Shown here piece by piece: positions 33,093 through 43,789 of a stretch of 64,000 bases of DNA (within the stretch, counting starts at the first letter, position 1; each line of letters begins with the position of its first letter). Below the pieces are notes generated by a model. It worked only from the letters and a program-made list of their open reading frames with translations, had not been told where the DNA came from and searched no databases. Position numbers and translations under genes: made by a program. Source of the stretch: Flammulina velutipes (Eukaryota; Basidiomycota; Agaricomycetes; Agaricales; Physalacriaceae). Where the stretch lies: positions 434,001 to 498,000 of the forward strand of contig CM022371.1 of assembly GCA_011800155.1 (NCBI GenBank), written 5' to 3'.

Positions 33093-33495
33093 TTCGAAGT
33101 AAGCCATCTTCTCGAAATAGTTTGGGGAATCTCACGGGTTTTCCTAGGGTACACACAGACGCCGGGGATTCTGTTCCACTGGCTATGTACCTTGTTCTAC
33201 TAGTTCCGTGCGAACAAGAGCTGTTATCGATGACTCGTACTACTATCCACATTAAGGAAAATGACGAGATTGCTGTTCGTGTGGCAGTGAGTACTGCTGT
33301 TGGTGGCTGCGGCGTACTTCTATTTCATCAGCTTGTGATCATGGTTCTTTTGTGATGGCCATAAACAGTACAAGTATAAAGACCACTTTCATTGCTCTCA
33401 AAAATGTCGTAAACTTTTCCCTCCAACTAAACAAACATCAGTGAGTCAGATTATAGCTTCATTGCCATCCGAGCTCATTCGTTTTAGGGCTACAA

Positions 33496-35289
33496 ATGTG
33501 CTTCTTAGAGTCGGCTTCTGTGGATGTCTGTGGTCATCCCACGGTGAGCTGGAATGCATGCTGGACGGCGCGTCAGCTGGGATATGATGCTGGACAAATC
33601 TTCCGATGCTGGCAGCGATATTTTTCTCGCTTTCATAATGCTTACTATGGGAAAATCCAACTACTCTGTGACGATGGCGTTCTTTGCCGTGAATTGAGGA
33701 AGAAACCCAGCGATAGAAAGCATTCCTGCACGAATGATGAGTGCGTCCGCGGAGACTCCTCACAACACGCTGACGACATGTGGGTTGTGAGCTTCGAGAA
33801 ATGGTGGTCAGTCCAGGAATTGGCTCGTATCGGACCCCGTCATCTCCGACTAATGGGCCACTACGTCTGGAAGGGGCATCCTACCGCTATGCTACACTGT
33901 GTCGATCCCACGAGAAGCCAGAAGGAACATTTGGAATGGAGTTTCATTGAGATTCCTATCGTCAAGTTCAGTAACCGATCGAATGTTATCTGTGAGCCTG
34001 TTGCAAGCGCTACCGATAATCAAGAGCAAAGACGTCAAATAAATGAGGTCCATCGGAAGATGGGGAGATCCAACTTTGAATGGGCTGAAGTCCCACTCAG
34101 AGTTCTCTCAATAACTGTCAGGTGGCAAGACCATTGTCAGGAACTTTCCAATTCAGCACATGATCGTTATGGTCTGAACCGTATAGTCCTGGAATTCCGA
34201 GGTAAAACGGGTCGCGCTCGGTCTCCTGCAAGGCTACAACAAGGTTCTCATTCATCTCAGTTTGGGCCACCAATGGCTCGCAGTTCAAGCCAGGAACCGT
34301 CGCGTGGGCGTCTTGTCGCCCCCCCCCCCTTGACAAGCCACTCTCGCAGCACACCAGGCGACCACGATCAGTATAATCATGCCCCTCGGTACCCTCAGCA
34401 TGCTCCGCCAAGACCTATGCCGTCGCAGTCTCCGAAAAAGGCTCTCCCACCTCTCCCAGACGAGCGGACAAGCCACGCCCTAGGACAATCTGAATTTCTG
34501 CCTGAAAGTCACCATAACTACTCTCCATCTGCCAATCAGGCTTATCAACTTCCTAACGCAGGATCGAGTGCTTCGTACTCGCAGCCTCACACTTCCAACC
34601 ACAGTGGATACATCCAATACAATCCTATGGCCCCAGTCCATCAGGTCCCGCAAAGCCATGTTAGGCAAGGTTCATCTTCTCCCACTAAGCGCCCTCTCCC
34701 GCTTCCAACAGGGTACATCCCAAGTGTAAATCAACAATACAATCAGTATCGACTTGAAGATCACTCTCAGCTATCTAACATTCCATTACAACCTCCCGTC
34801 CCAACTCACCAGTGGCTACACGGCCAGCCTTCCAATCCTGCTACTGTGATGCGACAGCCCGCTGACTGGCAGGCTTGGCAAAGTTCAGCTCCGACTCAAG
34901 GACGACGCTCTCCGACGAAGCAAATTGCCAGTTCGCTTCCTTCCATTCCATATACATATCAGCAACCGTCGTCGCCTGGTGCCACTGTCGATCCCTCGTA
35001 TCAACTGCTGTCTGGATCTAGAGCTGTACCTTTGCACTCGCATACAGCTTCTGGCTTTGTTGGATATCCGCCGGACGCCATGAATTTGCCCTCAGCCTCT
35101 CATGCTTCACACAGTGCTCCGCAACCTCCTCGTGATCAGCAACGACTTCCGCCCGGGCGGACGGGGCCACATTCAGTCCCGACACCCACACGTGCCATTG
35201 ACTCGCATCCAGGTCCTTCTCACCACAGTGACCACAGACGTCACCACAGCAGCCGTAGCGGTACTCAACCCCCTCGTGGGAACTATTAG
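33496..35289 (+). CDS. unrecognised 597-aa protein, Cys-rich N-terminus and Pro/Ser/Gln-rich tail
   Basis: Single open exon. The first ~75 residues have a Cys/His domain related to the protein at 30779-31537 (VCGHPTVSWNACW, RCWQRYF, LLCDDGVLCREL, HSCTNDEC). A globular middle region (HLRLMGHYVWKGHPT, EHLEWSFIEIPIVKFS) follows to about residue 225. From there to the end it is disordered: Pro/Ser/Gln/His/Tyr-rich with PLPPLPDERTSH, SSPTKRPLPLPTG and RRSPTKQ motifs that could be kinase or SH3 targets. An 11-C run at about 34319-34329 sits in the coding frame. Function unknown. Confidence 0.6.
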   Translation: MCFLESASVDVCGHPTVSWNACWTARQLGYDAGQIFRCWQRYFSRFHNAYYGKIQLLCDDGVLCRELRKKPSDRKHSCTNDECVRGDSSQHADDMWVVSFEKWWSVQELARIGPRHLRLMGHYVWKGHPTAMLHCVDPTRSQKEHLEWSFIEIPIVKFSNRSNVICEPVASATDNQEQRRQINEVHRKMGRSNFEWAEVPLRVLSITVRWQDHCQELSNSAHDRYGLNRIVLEFRGKTGRARSPARLQQGSHSSQFGPPMARSSSQEPSRGRLVAPPPLTSHSRSTPGDHDQYNHAPRYPQHAPPRPMPSQSPKKALPPLPDERTSHALGQSEFLPESHHNYSPSANQAYQLPNAGSSASYSQPHTSNHSGYIQYNPMAPVHQVPQSHVRQGSSSPTKRPLPLPTGYIPSVNQQYNQYRLEDHSQLSNIPLQPPVPTHQWLHGQPSNPATVMRQPADWQAWQSSAPTQGRRSPTKQIASSLPSIPYTYQQPSSPGATVDPSYQLLSGSRAVPLHSHTASGFVGYPPDAMNLPSASHASHSAPQPPRDQQRLPPGRTGPHSVPTPTRAIDSHPGPSHHSDHRRHHSSRSGTQPPRGNY

Positions 35290-35705
35290 CACTACGTAGT
35301 ACGTAGTAAGTAGTAGAACTCAATTTTCTTCACTCAATCTGTAACAACAAAGTATCTCAATAACAAAGTGTCTTGAACATACGTTCGTCTGCCTCGCCCT
35401 TGAGAAGTTCTCTATCCCGATTCACACAACATTGCTGTTTTAACGAGCTAATGATGACAGCCGCTACCTAAGAGTACACAAAACATACAAGGAAATATAA
35501 ATAACACAAAGATAAAAAAAACAAAAAGCAGACGAGAGGGAAAGAGTGTCTCCAAAGTAAGCTATATCCATGTAATGTACTAAGTTACAATCTATATTGC
35601 AAGATTAACAAATGCAAGGGGGAGGTGTTGACGACAAAACGAGAGAGGCAAGTCCGAGGTACAGAAGCGGGAGAAAGGCATGGGTGGGCGACGATAGCGA
35701 GCTCG
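35290..35705. other. intergenic between convergent genes, no gene seen
   Basis: AT-rich stretch between the 3' ends of the 597-aa gene and the LIM-binding gene. Only short frames; likely 3' untranslated regions of both. Confidence 0.4.
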
Positions 35706-38700
35706 CTATCCGCCCCCAGTCCCCGTGGTCCGCCGTCGCCTCGTAGTCCGCTTCGTCGCCGGAGGAACCTCAGTGGTAGTGGGAGACCCACTATCCGTAG
35801 GCTGCTTCCGCTTTAGCGACGCAGACGCCATCGCAGGCGTATTGACCGCAGACGTCGGCGTCGCAGCCGAGTTTTGGGGCGCAGGTATCGTCTTGTGATG
35901 CTTCTGAGGGGAGTTGAGCGTCGATGCCGGCGTGGTTTTGGGAGAGTTCGTCGAGGGCTGTTGCGAGGGGGTAGAGACAGACGGGTTGGTTATCGAAGAC
36001 GATGCGCTAGAGTAGAGCGTCGACCCCATGGTGGAGGTGGGATAGGGCGCGTAGTAATACGGCGATTGGCTCATCTGGCTCGCCCCATTCGTCAGGCTTT
36101 GACCTGCGTTCCCTAGTAGATGCGGATTCTTCTCCCGAATATCCCCTGCAAAGCGGTTCAGAGCATCTGGAAACGAATCAGCGTCAAGGAGATTTCCTTG
36201 AGCCAAAGTCACACACCAATGGCTCCAAGATGCGTGTCTGTCGCAAATCCTATGAGATCAGACATTTGGGCTACGCTTTCCGCCAGCTGAAAAAAAAGCA
36301 CGTCAATAAAATTATTTCGAGAGTTCGAAAAATCTCACCTCCAAACATCGCATCGTCGCTTGCGGTATCCCGAACGCATTCACAGGTTCCCCAGGTATCC
36401 ACCCCCGCTCTATCGAGACCTTCGGCTCTTCCCACTTCTTGTCCTCCTCCTCCTGCTCCGACGTCCCATTCTGCGGCCCCGAAGAGGACCCCGGAGGAGC
36501 GGGGGTATGCCTCGATCGCGGTGTCTTGGGAGACTCTACCACTGGCCCACCCTGGTTCGGAGCAGGAAGGATCCTACCCACGATGGAGTCCACGGAGATG
36601 TACTTGTCATGGTAATTCGCGTCGAACTGGAAATCCTCAAATCTGAGGACGTAGCCCTGAGATGATCTAGGAGGGTAGGGACCAGTAGAGGTGATCACGA
36701 CGTGGGCGGTGAGCGGCCCTCGGAGGGTGACAGTGTACCCGTTTTTATAACGGTACGTCCAGACAGCCGCGACGCACTCCACAACACAATGGTTCGCCGC
36801 GTACATCCGTTCCCGCGCACCGTCTAGAGTCAACGACATGGACTTTACTCCAGACTGTGTCGTAACCAAGAAAAACCGAGGTAATATAGGAACTCCGATC
36901 TCTGAAAACAAAATCACGTCAATGGATAATCAACAAGACCATCGAGATGAGATGCCCACCGAACGGTTTTGCTTCACTCCTTTGATTATCCTTCCACAAA
37001 GTTATCCTCATGACGGACTTCGGGGTGAAAAATTCATTAATGACATCAGTCCACCAAGACAGCTGCAGTTTCTGTAGACAGAGGGATTAATGAACCGTCT
37101 ATCCTGACGGGTGTCAATCTGACTCACAGTTTTGTTCTCGCTTGACAGATTGCCGCTAAATTGGAGCAATCGCAACAGACCCTGACCTTGACCAACATGT
37201 TGTTGTGAAAGTTGCGAAGGCCTAATCCGAAAGAAAACATGTTAGTTCGGTTTAGTACCAAGATAGACCAGAAATTGCTCACGCCGGGTTTATGGATCGA
37301 GATACAGAGGTCGATGCCTGTTGATCGGAAGATGACATGGTGGATGAAGAAGCTGGAGAACCACCGTGGCCGAAATTGCTATTAGGTGGTTGATTCGGTG
37401 GTCTTGCAGAGTTCGATGGTTGGGGAGGGTTGACGGACGAAGAGAGAGGCGGCGGTAAGCCTGGCTGAGGCGGGTGGGGGTGAGGGCCAGTGTGCTGAGG
37501 TTGTAATCGTCCTTGAGGAGGACCAGGGCCAAGAGACGGATTCGGCGGGATGTGTTGTACAGCGCGAGGTTCTTGGGAAGATAGCGGACGTCCGGGTTGC
37601 GACTGGGGTCGCGAGTGCGGTCGGGGCGGATACACATTCATATGATCACCTGAATGAGGAGAGTGTGCGTGTGAAGGCTGCGATTGTTGTAGTGGCGCGG
37701 TGTGGAGATTGTGTGACGGAGGGCGGGGTGGGGGCATCGCAAAGTTGCTATAAGAGTCAGCATTCTGCTGCATTTCGGCAAACTGCTGGGCAGGCGTGAG
37801 CTGGAATCCGCCACGATTCGGAGGAGTACTGCCCAAGTTCGGCGGTAAGGATCGAGACATGGGTTGCGTGGGAGGCGTCGAAGACGGAACGAAGGCAAAC
37901 TGGTTGTTTCCATTCGAAGATCCCTGAGCTGAAAACGGCTGAGCAGAAAAGTCCATAAATTCCATGGGAGACTCGTTCGAAGGCGGCATTGAAACACGAT
38001 TCATTCCGGGGTTCGATGGGCCGGGACCCATGTTCATGTTGGGAGGCTGCGACGAGGGATGCGACGGTGGACGCGGTGAGCCAGATAATTGCGGCTGCTG
38101 GTGCTGCATCGACATGGGCACAGGACTCTGGTAGTTCTGATGGTTTGACGACATTCCCACTTGCATAGATGGCGGCTGGCCCATGGAAGGTTGGTTGATG
38201 CCATTCATCATGGGCATCGGTGCAGATCCTGTCCTGTTGATGTTCTGTGGCATTCCAGGATTGCCGCCTGGTCGACCCATAGCCATGCCCATCTCTGGGG
38301 ACATATGCCCGGCCGATACAGAGCGCATGGCGGGGCCAGGGATAGACTGAGGTGGCTGCTGCTGGCGCATTTGACCCATCATGTTGGGTTGCTGGTTCAT
38401 CCCGCCCATCTGCTGCATGTGTCCTGCCAGATGCGGTGGCGCTCCGGGGTTGATAGAGGTCGACGAGACGCCGCGACGGCCTTGCTGGTGCATCATATGG
38501 TTGGGAGCGAAGCCCGGGCCCTGTAGAAAAGTATTAGTAGAGAAAATAGAGAAAGCCAAAGCGCGACGCACCATATGCGATCCTCCTGCCGTTGGATTCA
38601 TTGGCTGCCCCGGTGGACGCATCATCATCTGGCGCTGCTGAACTGACGGCTGTTGCTGTTGTTGTTGTTGCTGCTGCATCTGCATTTGATAGCGCTGCTG

Positions 38701-38904
38701 GTTCATTGGGTGGCCAGGATTGGGCGGTCCAGAGAGCATACCCATCGGGGGGACGTTGTTTGGCGGGAGACCCATGGGCTGCTGCTGCGAGCCTGGCTGG
38801 CCGTGGGGCGCAGACTGCATAAAAGGACCGCCATTAAGGCCCATCATCGGTTGTTGAGGCATGCCCGGTGCACGCAGCATCTCTTGTCGGACGTTGACGT
38901 TCAT
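35706..38904 (-). CDS. LIM-domain-binding protein (LDB/SEUSS/Adn1-like transcription co-regulator)
   Basis: Seven exons fit: 38904-38572, 38520-37283, 37221-37128, 37071-36960, 36901-36339, 36286-36217 and 36166-35706, giving 956 residues. The first ~520 residues are Met/Gln/Pro/Asn-rich. The LIM-binding domain lies at about 550-720: LLRLLQFSGNL, WWTDVINEFFTPKSVMRITL, EIGVPILPRFFLVTTQSG, VWTYRYKNGYTVTLRGPL, FQFDANYHDKYIS. A Ser/Thr/Pro tail ends in KRTTRRRRTTGTGGG. Family members (Ldb1, SEUSS, S. pombe Adn1) are nuclear scaffolds that bring co-repressors or DNA-binding factors together. In fungi the family is linked to adhesion and filamentation. It is divergent from IMP3 across 440 bp. Confidence 0.9.
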
Positions 38905-39344
38905 ATAATGGGCAAAAAACTGTCACCGCGGCAACGTTTGGCACTAGGGAAGCTGTCTCGTCCTATGTGGTTTTTTCGTCCGATGAATCGACGCGCATAT
39001 ACAGCTGTAAAAGCGACTGAGGACGACGGTAGACTGGAGGCAGTAGCAGCGAAGACGACACCAAGACAGGTGTCAAAAAAGAGGAATCTCTTGTGATCGG
39101 GAGGCAAAGGGCCTCTGCGCTGCGTTCGGAGCTGCACGATGAGACGAACGACGACAAGAGCAGAAAAATGCTCGAGCAGAACGTCGAGAACGTCGAGGAC
39201 GTCGAGGAAGGAGGAAGAGTGCGGGGAACGAGGCCAAACACTGGCCAGCGCTGGTTGTTGAATCTTCCCACGTGGTTTAATGCTCCGTGACTTGGAAATT
39301 CTTTCTTACATTTATTTCATTCTTGCTCTCTTACTCTCGCTGCG

Positions 39345-40088
39345 ATGGTCAGAAAACTAAAGTACCACGAGCAGAAATTGCTCAAGAAGGTCGACTTTTT
39401 AAATGCAAGTTAAACAACATTTTATCTTCCTTCTCTAACGTTCTGCAGTGGAAGCAAGATGCCAATCTTCGGGAAATCAAGGTCATGCGCCGGTACCATA
39501 TACAAGACCGCGAAGACTACCACAAGCAAGCCCTTACTGTTCTCTACAGACATTCGCTAATATTTTCTTACAGGTACAATAAACTCTATGGCTCGCTCCG
39601 TTCCTTTGCCCATCGTATATCACTCCTCCCAGCCAAGGATCCATACAGACCTCGGATGGAAGCCCAGCTTCTCGCAAAACTATATGATATGGGCGTCCTC
39701 AACTCGACCGCAAAACTCTCCGACGTCGACAAGCTCACTGTTGCTGCCTTTTGTCGCCGCCGCCTCGCCGTGGTCATGTGTATGAGCAAAATGGCAGAAA
39801 CAGTCAGCTCAGTGCGTCTTCCCAATAATCCTTTTTCTGCTCTTCTCATCCCATGACAGGCTGCACAATTCATCGAGCAGGGACATGTGCGAGTTGGGCC
39901 TGATACGATAACAGATCCAGCATTCTTGGTCACAAGGTATGGCGCCTGCCTGCCTCGACTCGGACCTCCAACACTTATTATTTTCTTACAGGCGTATGGA
40001 GGACTTCGTCACTTGGGTCGACACGTCAAAACTAAAACGCACCATCATGTCGTATAACGACGAGCTCGATGACTACGATTTGTTGTAA
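39345..40088 (+). CDS. IMP3: U3 snoRNP protein IMP3
   Basis: Exons 39345-39404, 39449-39525, 39574-39811, 39860-39936 and 39992-40088 give 182 residues, the family length. The start [20 protein letters not shown], then [19 protein letters not shown] and EDYHKYNKL match IMP3. The S4 RNA-binding domain at about 110-155 reads [53 protein letters not shown]3 works in the small-subunit processome in the nucleolus, aiding U3 base pairing with pre-rRNA. Introns 1 (39405-39448) and 2 (39526-39573) begin with GC instead of GT (GCAAGT and GCAAGC). Intron 2 is 48 nt and in frame, so it would add 16 residues if retained. Confidence 0.93.
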
Positions 40089-42122
40089 TTTTCGCCAACT
40101 TATCGAAGTGACCCTGTGTCCTCGAGATCAGGCCAAGGAAGGACAATTTAAAGGGTCGAGCCAGGCTTATTTCTATTGCTTCTCAAGTCTGAGCAAAAGT
40201 AACCTATGTACCATGGCTTATACCCTTCGTATGGGTGCTATGCCTACACGTAGACTTTCGAGTCTCTAATCTCACGCTGCGTAAACAAACTTCCGGCTTC
40301 TCAAGCCTCGATTGCACGAGCCCATCCGAATCTATTGACTTCGCGGAGAAACTGAGCGTGCGCACTCTTCTTTCTCATTGACGTCTATCATGAGATGCTC
40401 AACCACCATCAAATGCAATGCAGACGGCTGAATAGCTGCTTCTCACACGAGCGTTGGTGAGTCAAGTTGTAGGAAGCGCAAGGCCAAAAAGTCAAAAGTC
40501 AACTGCGCCATATGTATACGACAAAAGGTATTCGTTCACAATAATAAAATGTACCCGCCAAAAGCATCTTAATCAATTCCTCCCACTTCGCCTCCCATGC
40601 CCATAAGACGCTCCAGGATGCGGAGAAAACAAACCTGGAATTTCGGCCGCGACCTTCTCGGTACCAGGCAAGTTAACTTGAGGCTTGAGCGAAAGACAGT
40701 TCGGCAGACACCGAATAAGTTAAGTATTGTGGCGTGGAGTCTCGAAAACCTATCAACTTCCCAAAAATCCTGTATTCCAGTATGTGGGGAGAAAACATGC
40801 TGCTCTCCTGATAGATAGTGTCTAGTATAAACCTTGCACGAGATGGAATCTCCGCATACCTAAAATTGCGGTATGTGGCGTTGGCGGTCGAGACCCTCGA
40901 AAATTGCGTAGCCTGGCCTGAAAGGAAACGCGATGTTCTTCCTAATTTACTGCCGCCGCAAGCATCTGAACAAGCCCTCGTTGGTGGTTCAGTATGAACT
41001 TTTGACGAAAATGGATTTGATCGACCAATAAGGAGAGAGCAGGACGGCCAAAGAGAAAAATCACCTGGATGTGGTTATTTGATTAGTGCTACCTCGACGA
41101 ATGCTGGAATCGACCTCAGTATATTTACGCCCTTGAGGAAATAATAATCACTCCTCTGTGACACAGAGATCTAAGGAAACGGTAGATCCAATGCACGATG
41201 AAGATGATCAAGAATTGACGAATCACCTTTGCAGCTCTATAAGTTAGGAACGACGGCCGTTAAAATTCTGGGACTCTTGGTAACGATATAAGATACGTTT
41301 ATATTGATACTTCATACATAATTTGAAGAGCCCACTTCGGGATGAGCTGCGTAGACACTGAAGGACGCTGAAAGGTGCTTAAATGCGTCACAGTGTGACA
41401 AACCCTGAACAGCCGCTGTATAATGTGCCGTAGTACGGTGGGTGAGGTTTGGAATCTCGCTGCCACTAGAATTTAACTCGTACTCGTATTGTACGTGTTA
41501 TCACCCTCATGGAATAACAACACTTATTTCTTTCTATCTTTGTGAGCCCTTCTGTCAAACTTTGCTGATCCCGGCATCAGTAGCAAGTCGTGACCCAGTG
41601 TGACCAAGTCGCTCACCTTCCTTTCAGTGTCTATGTAGCTCATCCCCAAGTGGGTTACCCGAATTGTGTATGCATTATTATCATATACATATCATCTAAC
41701 GGTACCCAGAGTCCCAGAATTTTAACGGCCGCCGTTTCTAAGATATAAAGCTAGCGTCCAATTCTTTAACCATCTTCATCGTGCATTAGAACATGGAAGG
41801 CATCTACTCTCCGATTTCCTTAGACGTTTGAAGTTTTATAGAGCAGTATTAAATATCTTGTCGATGCCCAACAAGGAGAGGGCTGTATACTTGAAGGTAA
41901 TAATTGACGTGGCGGTGATCAAGTTGAAGCTGAATTTCAAAGATCCCCCCGCGCCACTTCTACTCGCACCGTTCCTAGTGTAAGCCTAAGGGAATCGAAG
42001 CGATTCTGCCGTCTCAAGTTCTTTTTTATCTGAAAGTTGTAACGGGAATGAAATTGCTGCCATGTAAAATTATACCACCGCAAAAGAGACGTTGTAGTAG
42101 AGAAGAGAAAAAGGAAAATTAG
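40089..42122. other. gene-poor 2 kb with an inverted repeat
   Basis: No coding feature is supported. The right half carries the inverted repeat at 41163-41845. Frames are at most about 75 codons with no recognisable domain. Confidence 0.5.
41163..41845. repeat. long inverted repeat, foldback-like element
   Basis: The left arm (about 41163-41400) and the reverse complement of the right arm (about 41610-41845) match imperfectly. Shared blocks in the same order are TCTAAGGAAA, TGCACGATGAAGATG, GGCCGTTAAAATTCTGGGAC and GGATGAGCT followed by TAGACACTGAA. About 200 bp of unique DNA lies between. No transposase or target duplication was found. Confidence 0.65.
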
Positions 42123-43494
42123 TTAGATTGGTTTAATAGTACATCTTCTTCCGCGCATCTGCCCTCCTCATTGAGCTGTTCGCTATCTGAGCAGCGGTTT
42201 CGCCATCTACAGTCCGGTCGATGCCACCGGTCAAGATCTTCAGAAGGAGCCCGGCAGTGAACTTGCCGCCGCTGGTGCATATCACGGTATCAACAATGTC
42301 CTAACAGCGAAATTAGAAACGAGGGTAAGAACAAGGTAAACAGACATACCCGAGTGGCACAATACGCAGGGTTCTTGTTGTTCATCAAATCGTCGTCCAA
42401 TTCAGTGAGGAACTTGGTGGCACCGCGCCCGTTTCCGATTTGAATGAACTGAATGCCAATCTATACACGGGGGAATTGAATTTCGTAAGTTCGACGAAGG
42501 TAGAAATACTTTGACGCACCTGACGAAGTGGGTAGAATCCATCATCTAAGTTTCTCGTCGTCCTTGCAATTACTGCTTTAAGATGGTCGCAGTCCGCTGT
42601 AAAAAGTATTTTATAAGAATCAATTCCGAATCACAAAGCCAGGGAGAGTACTCACTGGCTGCACCGTCCGTGATGACGATCACGTTCAACAGCTTGGGTG
42701 GCACAGTGCTAGACTTCAGTTCGCGCATGTAGGCCGACAGTATCTCGTCCAGCTTAGCACCGATAGGAGTCAGCCCCTGCGGTTTGGGTACTTGCTTCAG
42801 TAATTCGCGAACTTGCTGCTCCGTCTATAAAATATTGTGTTAGGTATTTGGCCCAAATGTCCCACATCGGCCTTACCTTGAGCCCCCGCCCATCCATGGG
42901 GTTGTTCAGGATATGGTTGATGAAATGAATATCAATCCCGTCGCTATCATATTTCCCCGCGTCTTGAGCCAGCGTCGCTAACGCATCTTGCGCCTTCCAA
43001 AAAAATCAGTGACCCGTCAACCTACTCACATCTCAGAGTTGGCTTACCTGCTCCCACCTCGACCCATTAACAGATCTCAACCCCTCGTTCATCGAACCAG
43101 AATCATCCAGCACCACAACGGTGTCGTATTTCTTGAGTGCCGAAAACGCGTAGCTCTTGAGATCCGGGTTCTCTGCATATTGCGATACTTCGGTGGTCTT
43201 GATCTCGGCTGGAAAGATTTGATAAGTCAACTAGAAAAAAAATTGTGGCGGGAGGATATGTGGCGTACTTCGGTCATATCTGACGTCTGAGGATGAGTAC
43301 GCAGGGGGTGGGGCGTCTTGATAGTGGCGACGCTCGCGGCGGGATTCGTCGTACTTGGAGACGCTATCAGAGCGCCCCATATCGGTGCGACGATGTCTCG
43401 GAGCATCGTGAATGTCTAGAATCCGTCAGTCGGCAACACACAAAAGCTGAAGAAAATCCACTCAACCGTTGGTCTTCGATTTGGAGTTTCCCAT
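42123..43494 (-). CDS. von Willebrand factor type A (VWA) domain protein
   Basis: Multi-exon gene from ATG 43494 (MGNSKSKTNG) to a stop at 42123. After a basic, Arg/Tyr/Asp-rich leader (RHRRTDMGRSDS, DAPPPAYSSS) comes the VWA fold: YDTVVVLDDSGSMNEG has the MIDAS DxSxS metal site, followed by WEQAQDALATLAQDAGKYD, LTPIGAKLDEILSAYM, LNVIVITDGAA (second half of the MIDAS) and IGIQFIQIGNG. The C-terminus is short. Such stand-alone VWA proteins are common in agaricomycetes and resemble the copine-type A domain without C2 domains. The MGNSKS start fits N-myristoylation. Binding partners unknown. Exon joins between the VWA exons follow short GT-AG introns. Confidence 0.85.
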
Positions 43495-43789
43495 ATTGCG
43501 AGTACTAGTTGGTGGTGGTGGTGGTAAGTGGTTGAGTGGTGTCTTAGACGCGCCGCCTCTTTTTAAACGTGACCGAACAATACAGTGATCCGAGTTCAAG
43601 GCTATGTTCGTGTGGACATGATCATGGCAGTGCAACAACAAATGGGTTCCTGTTAATTGTCTTCGTATAGGATGAAGGTCATTCTTAATAGAAGGGGAAG
43701 TGTACATAAATGATAACAATGTTGCGAGGCAGTGCGAACTGGTCTATCCCAGAAGCGTCGAGTATAAATCTCAATGCAAATACACACGG

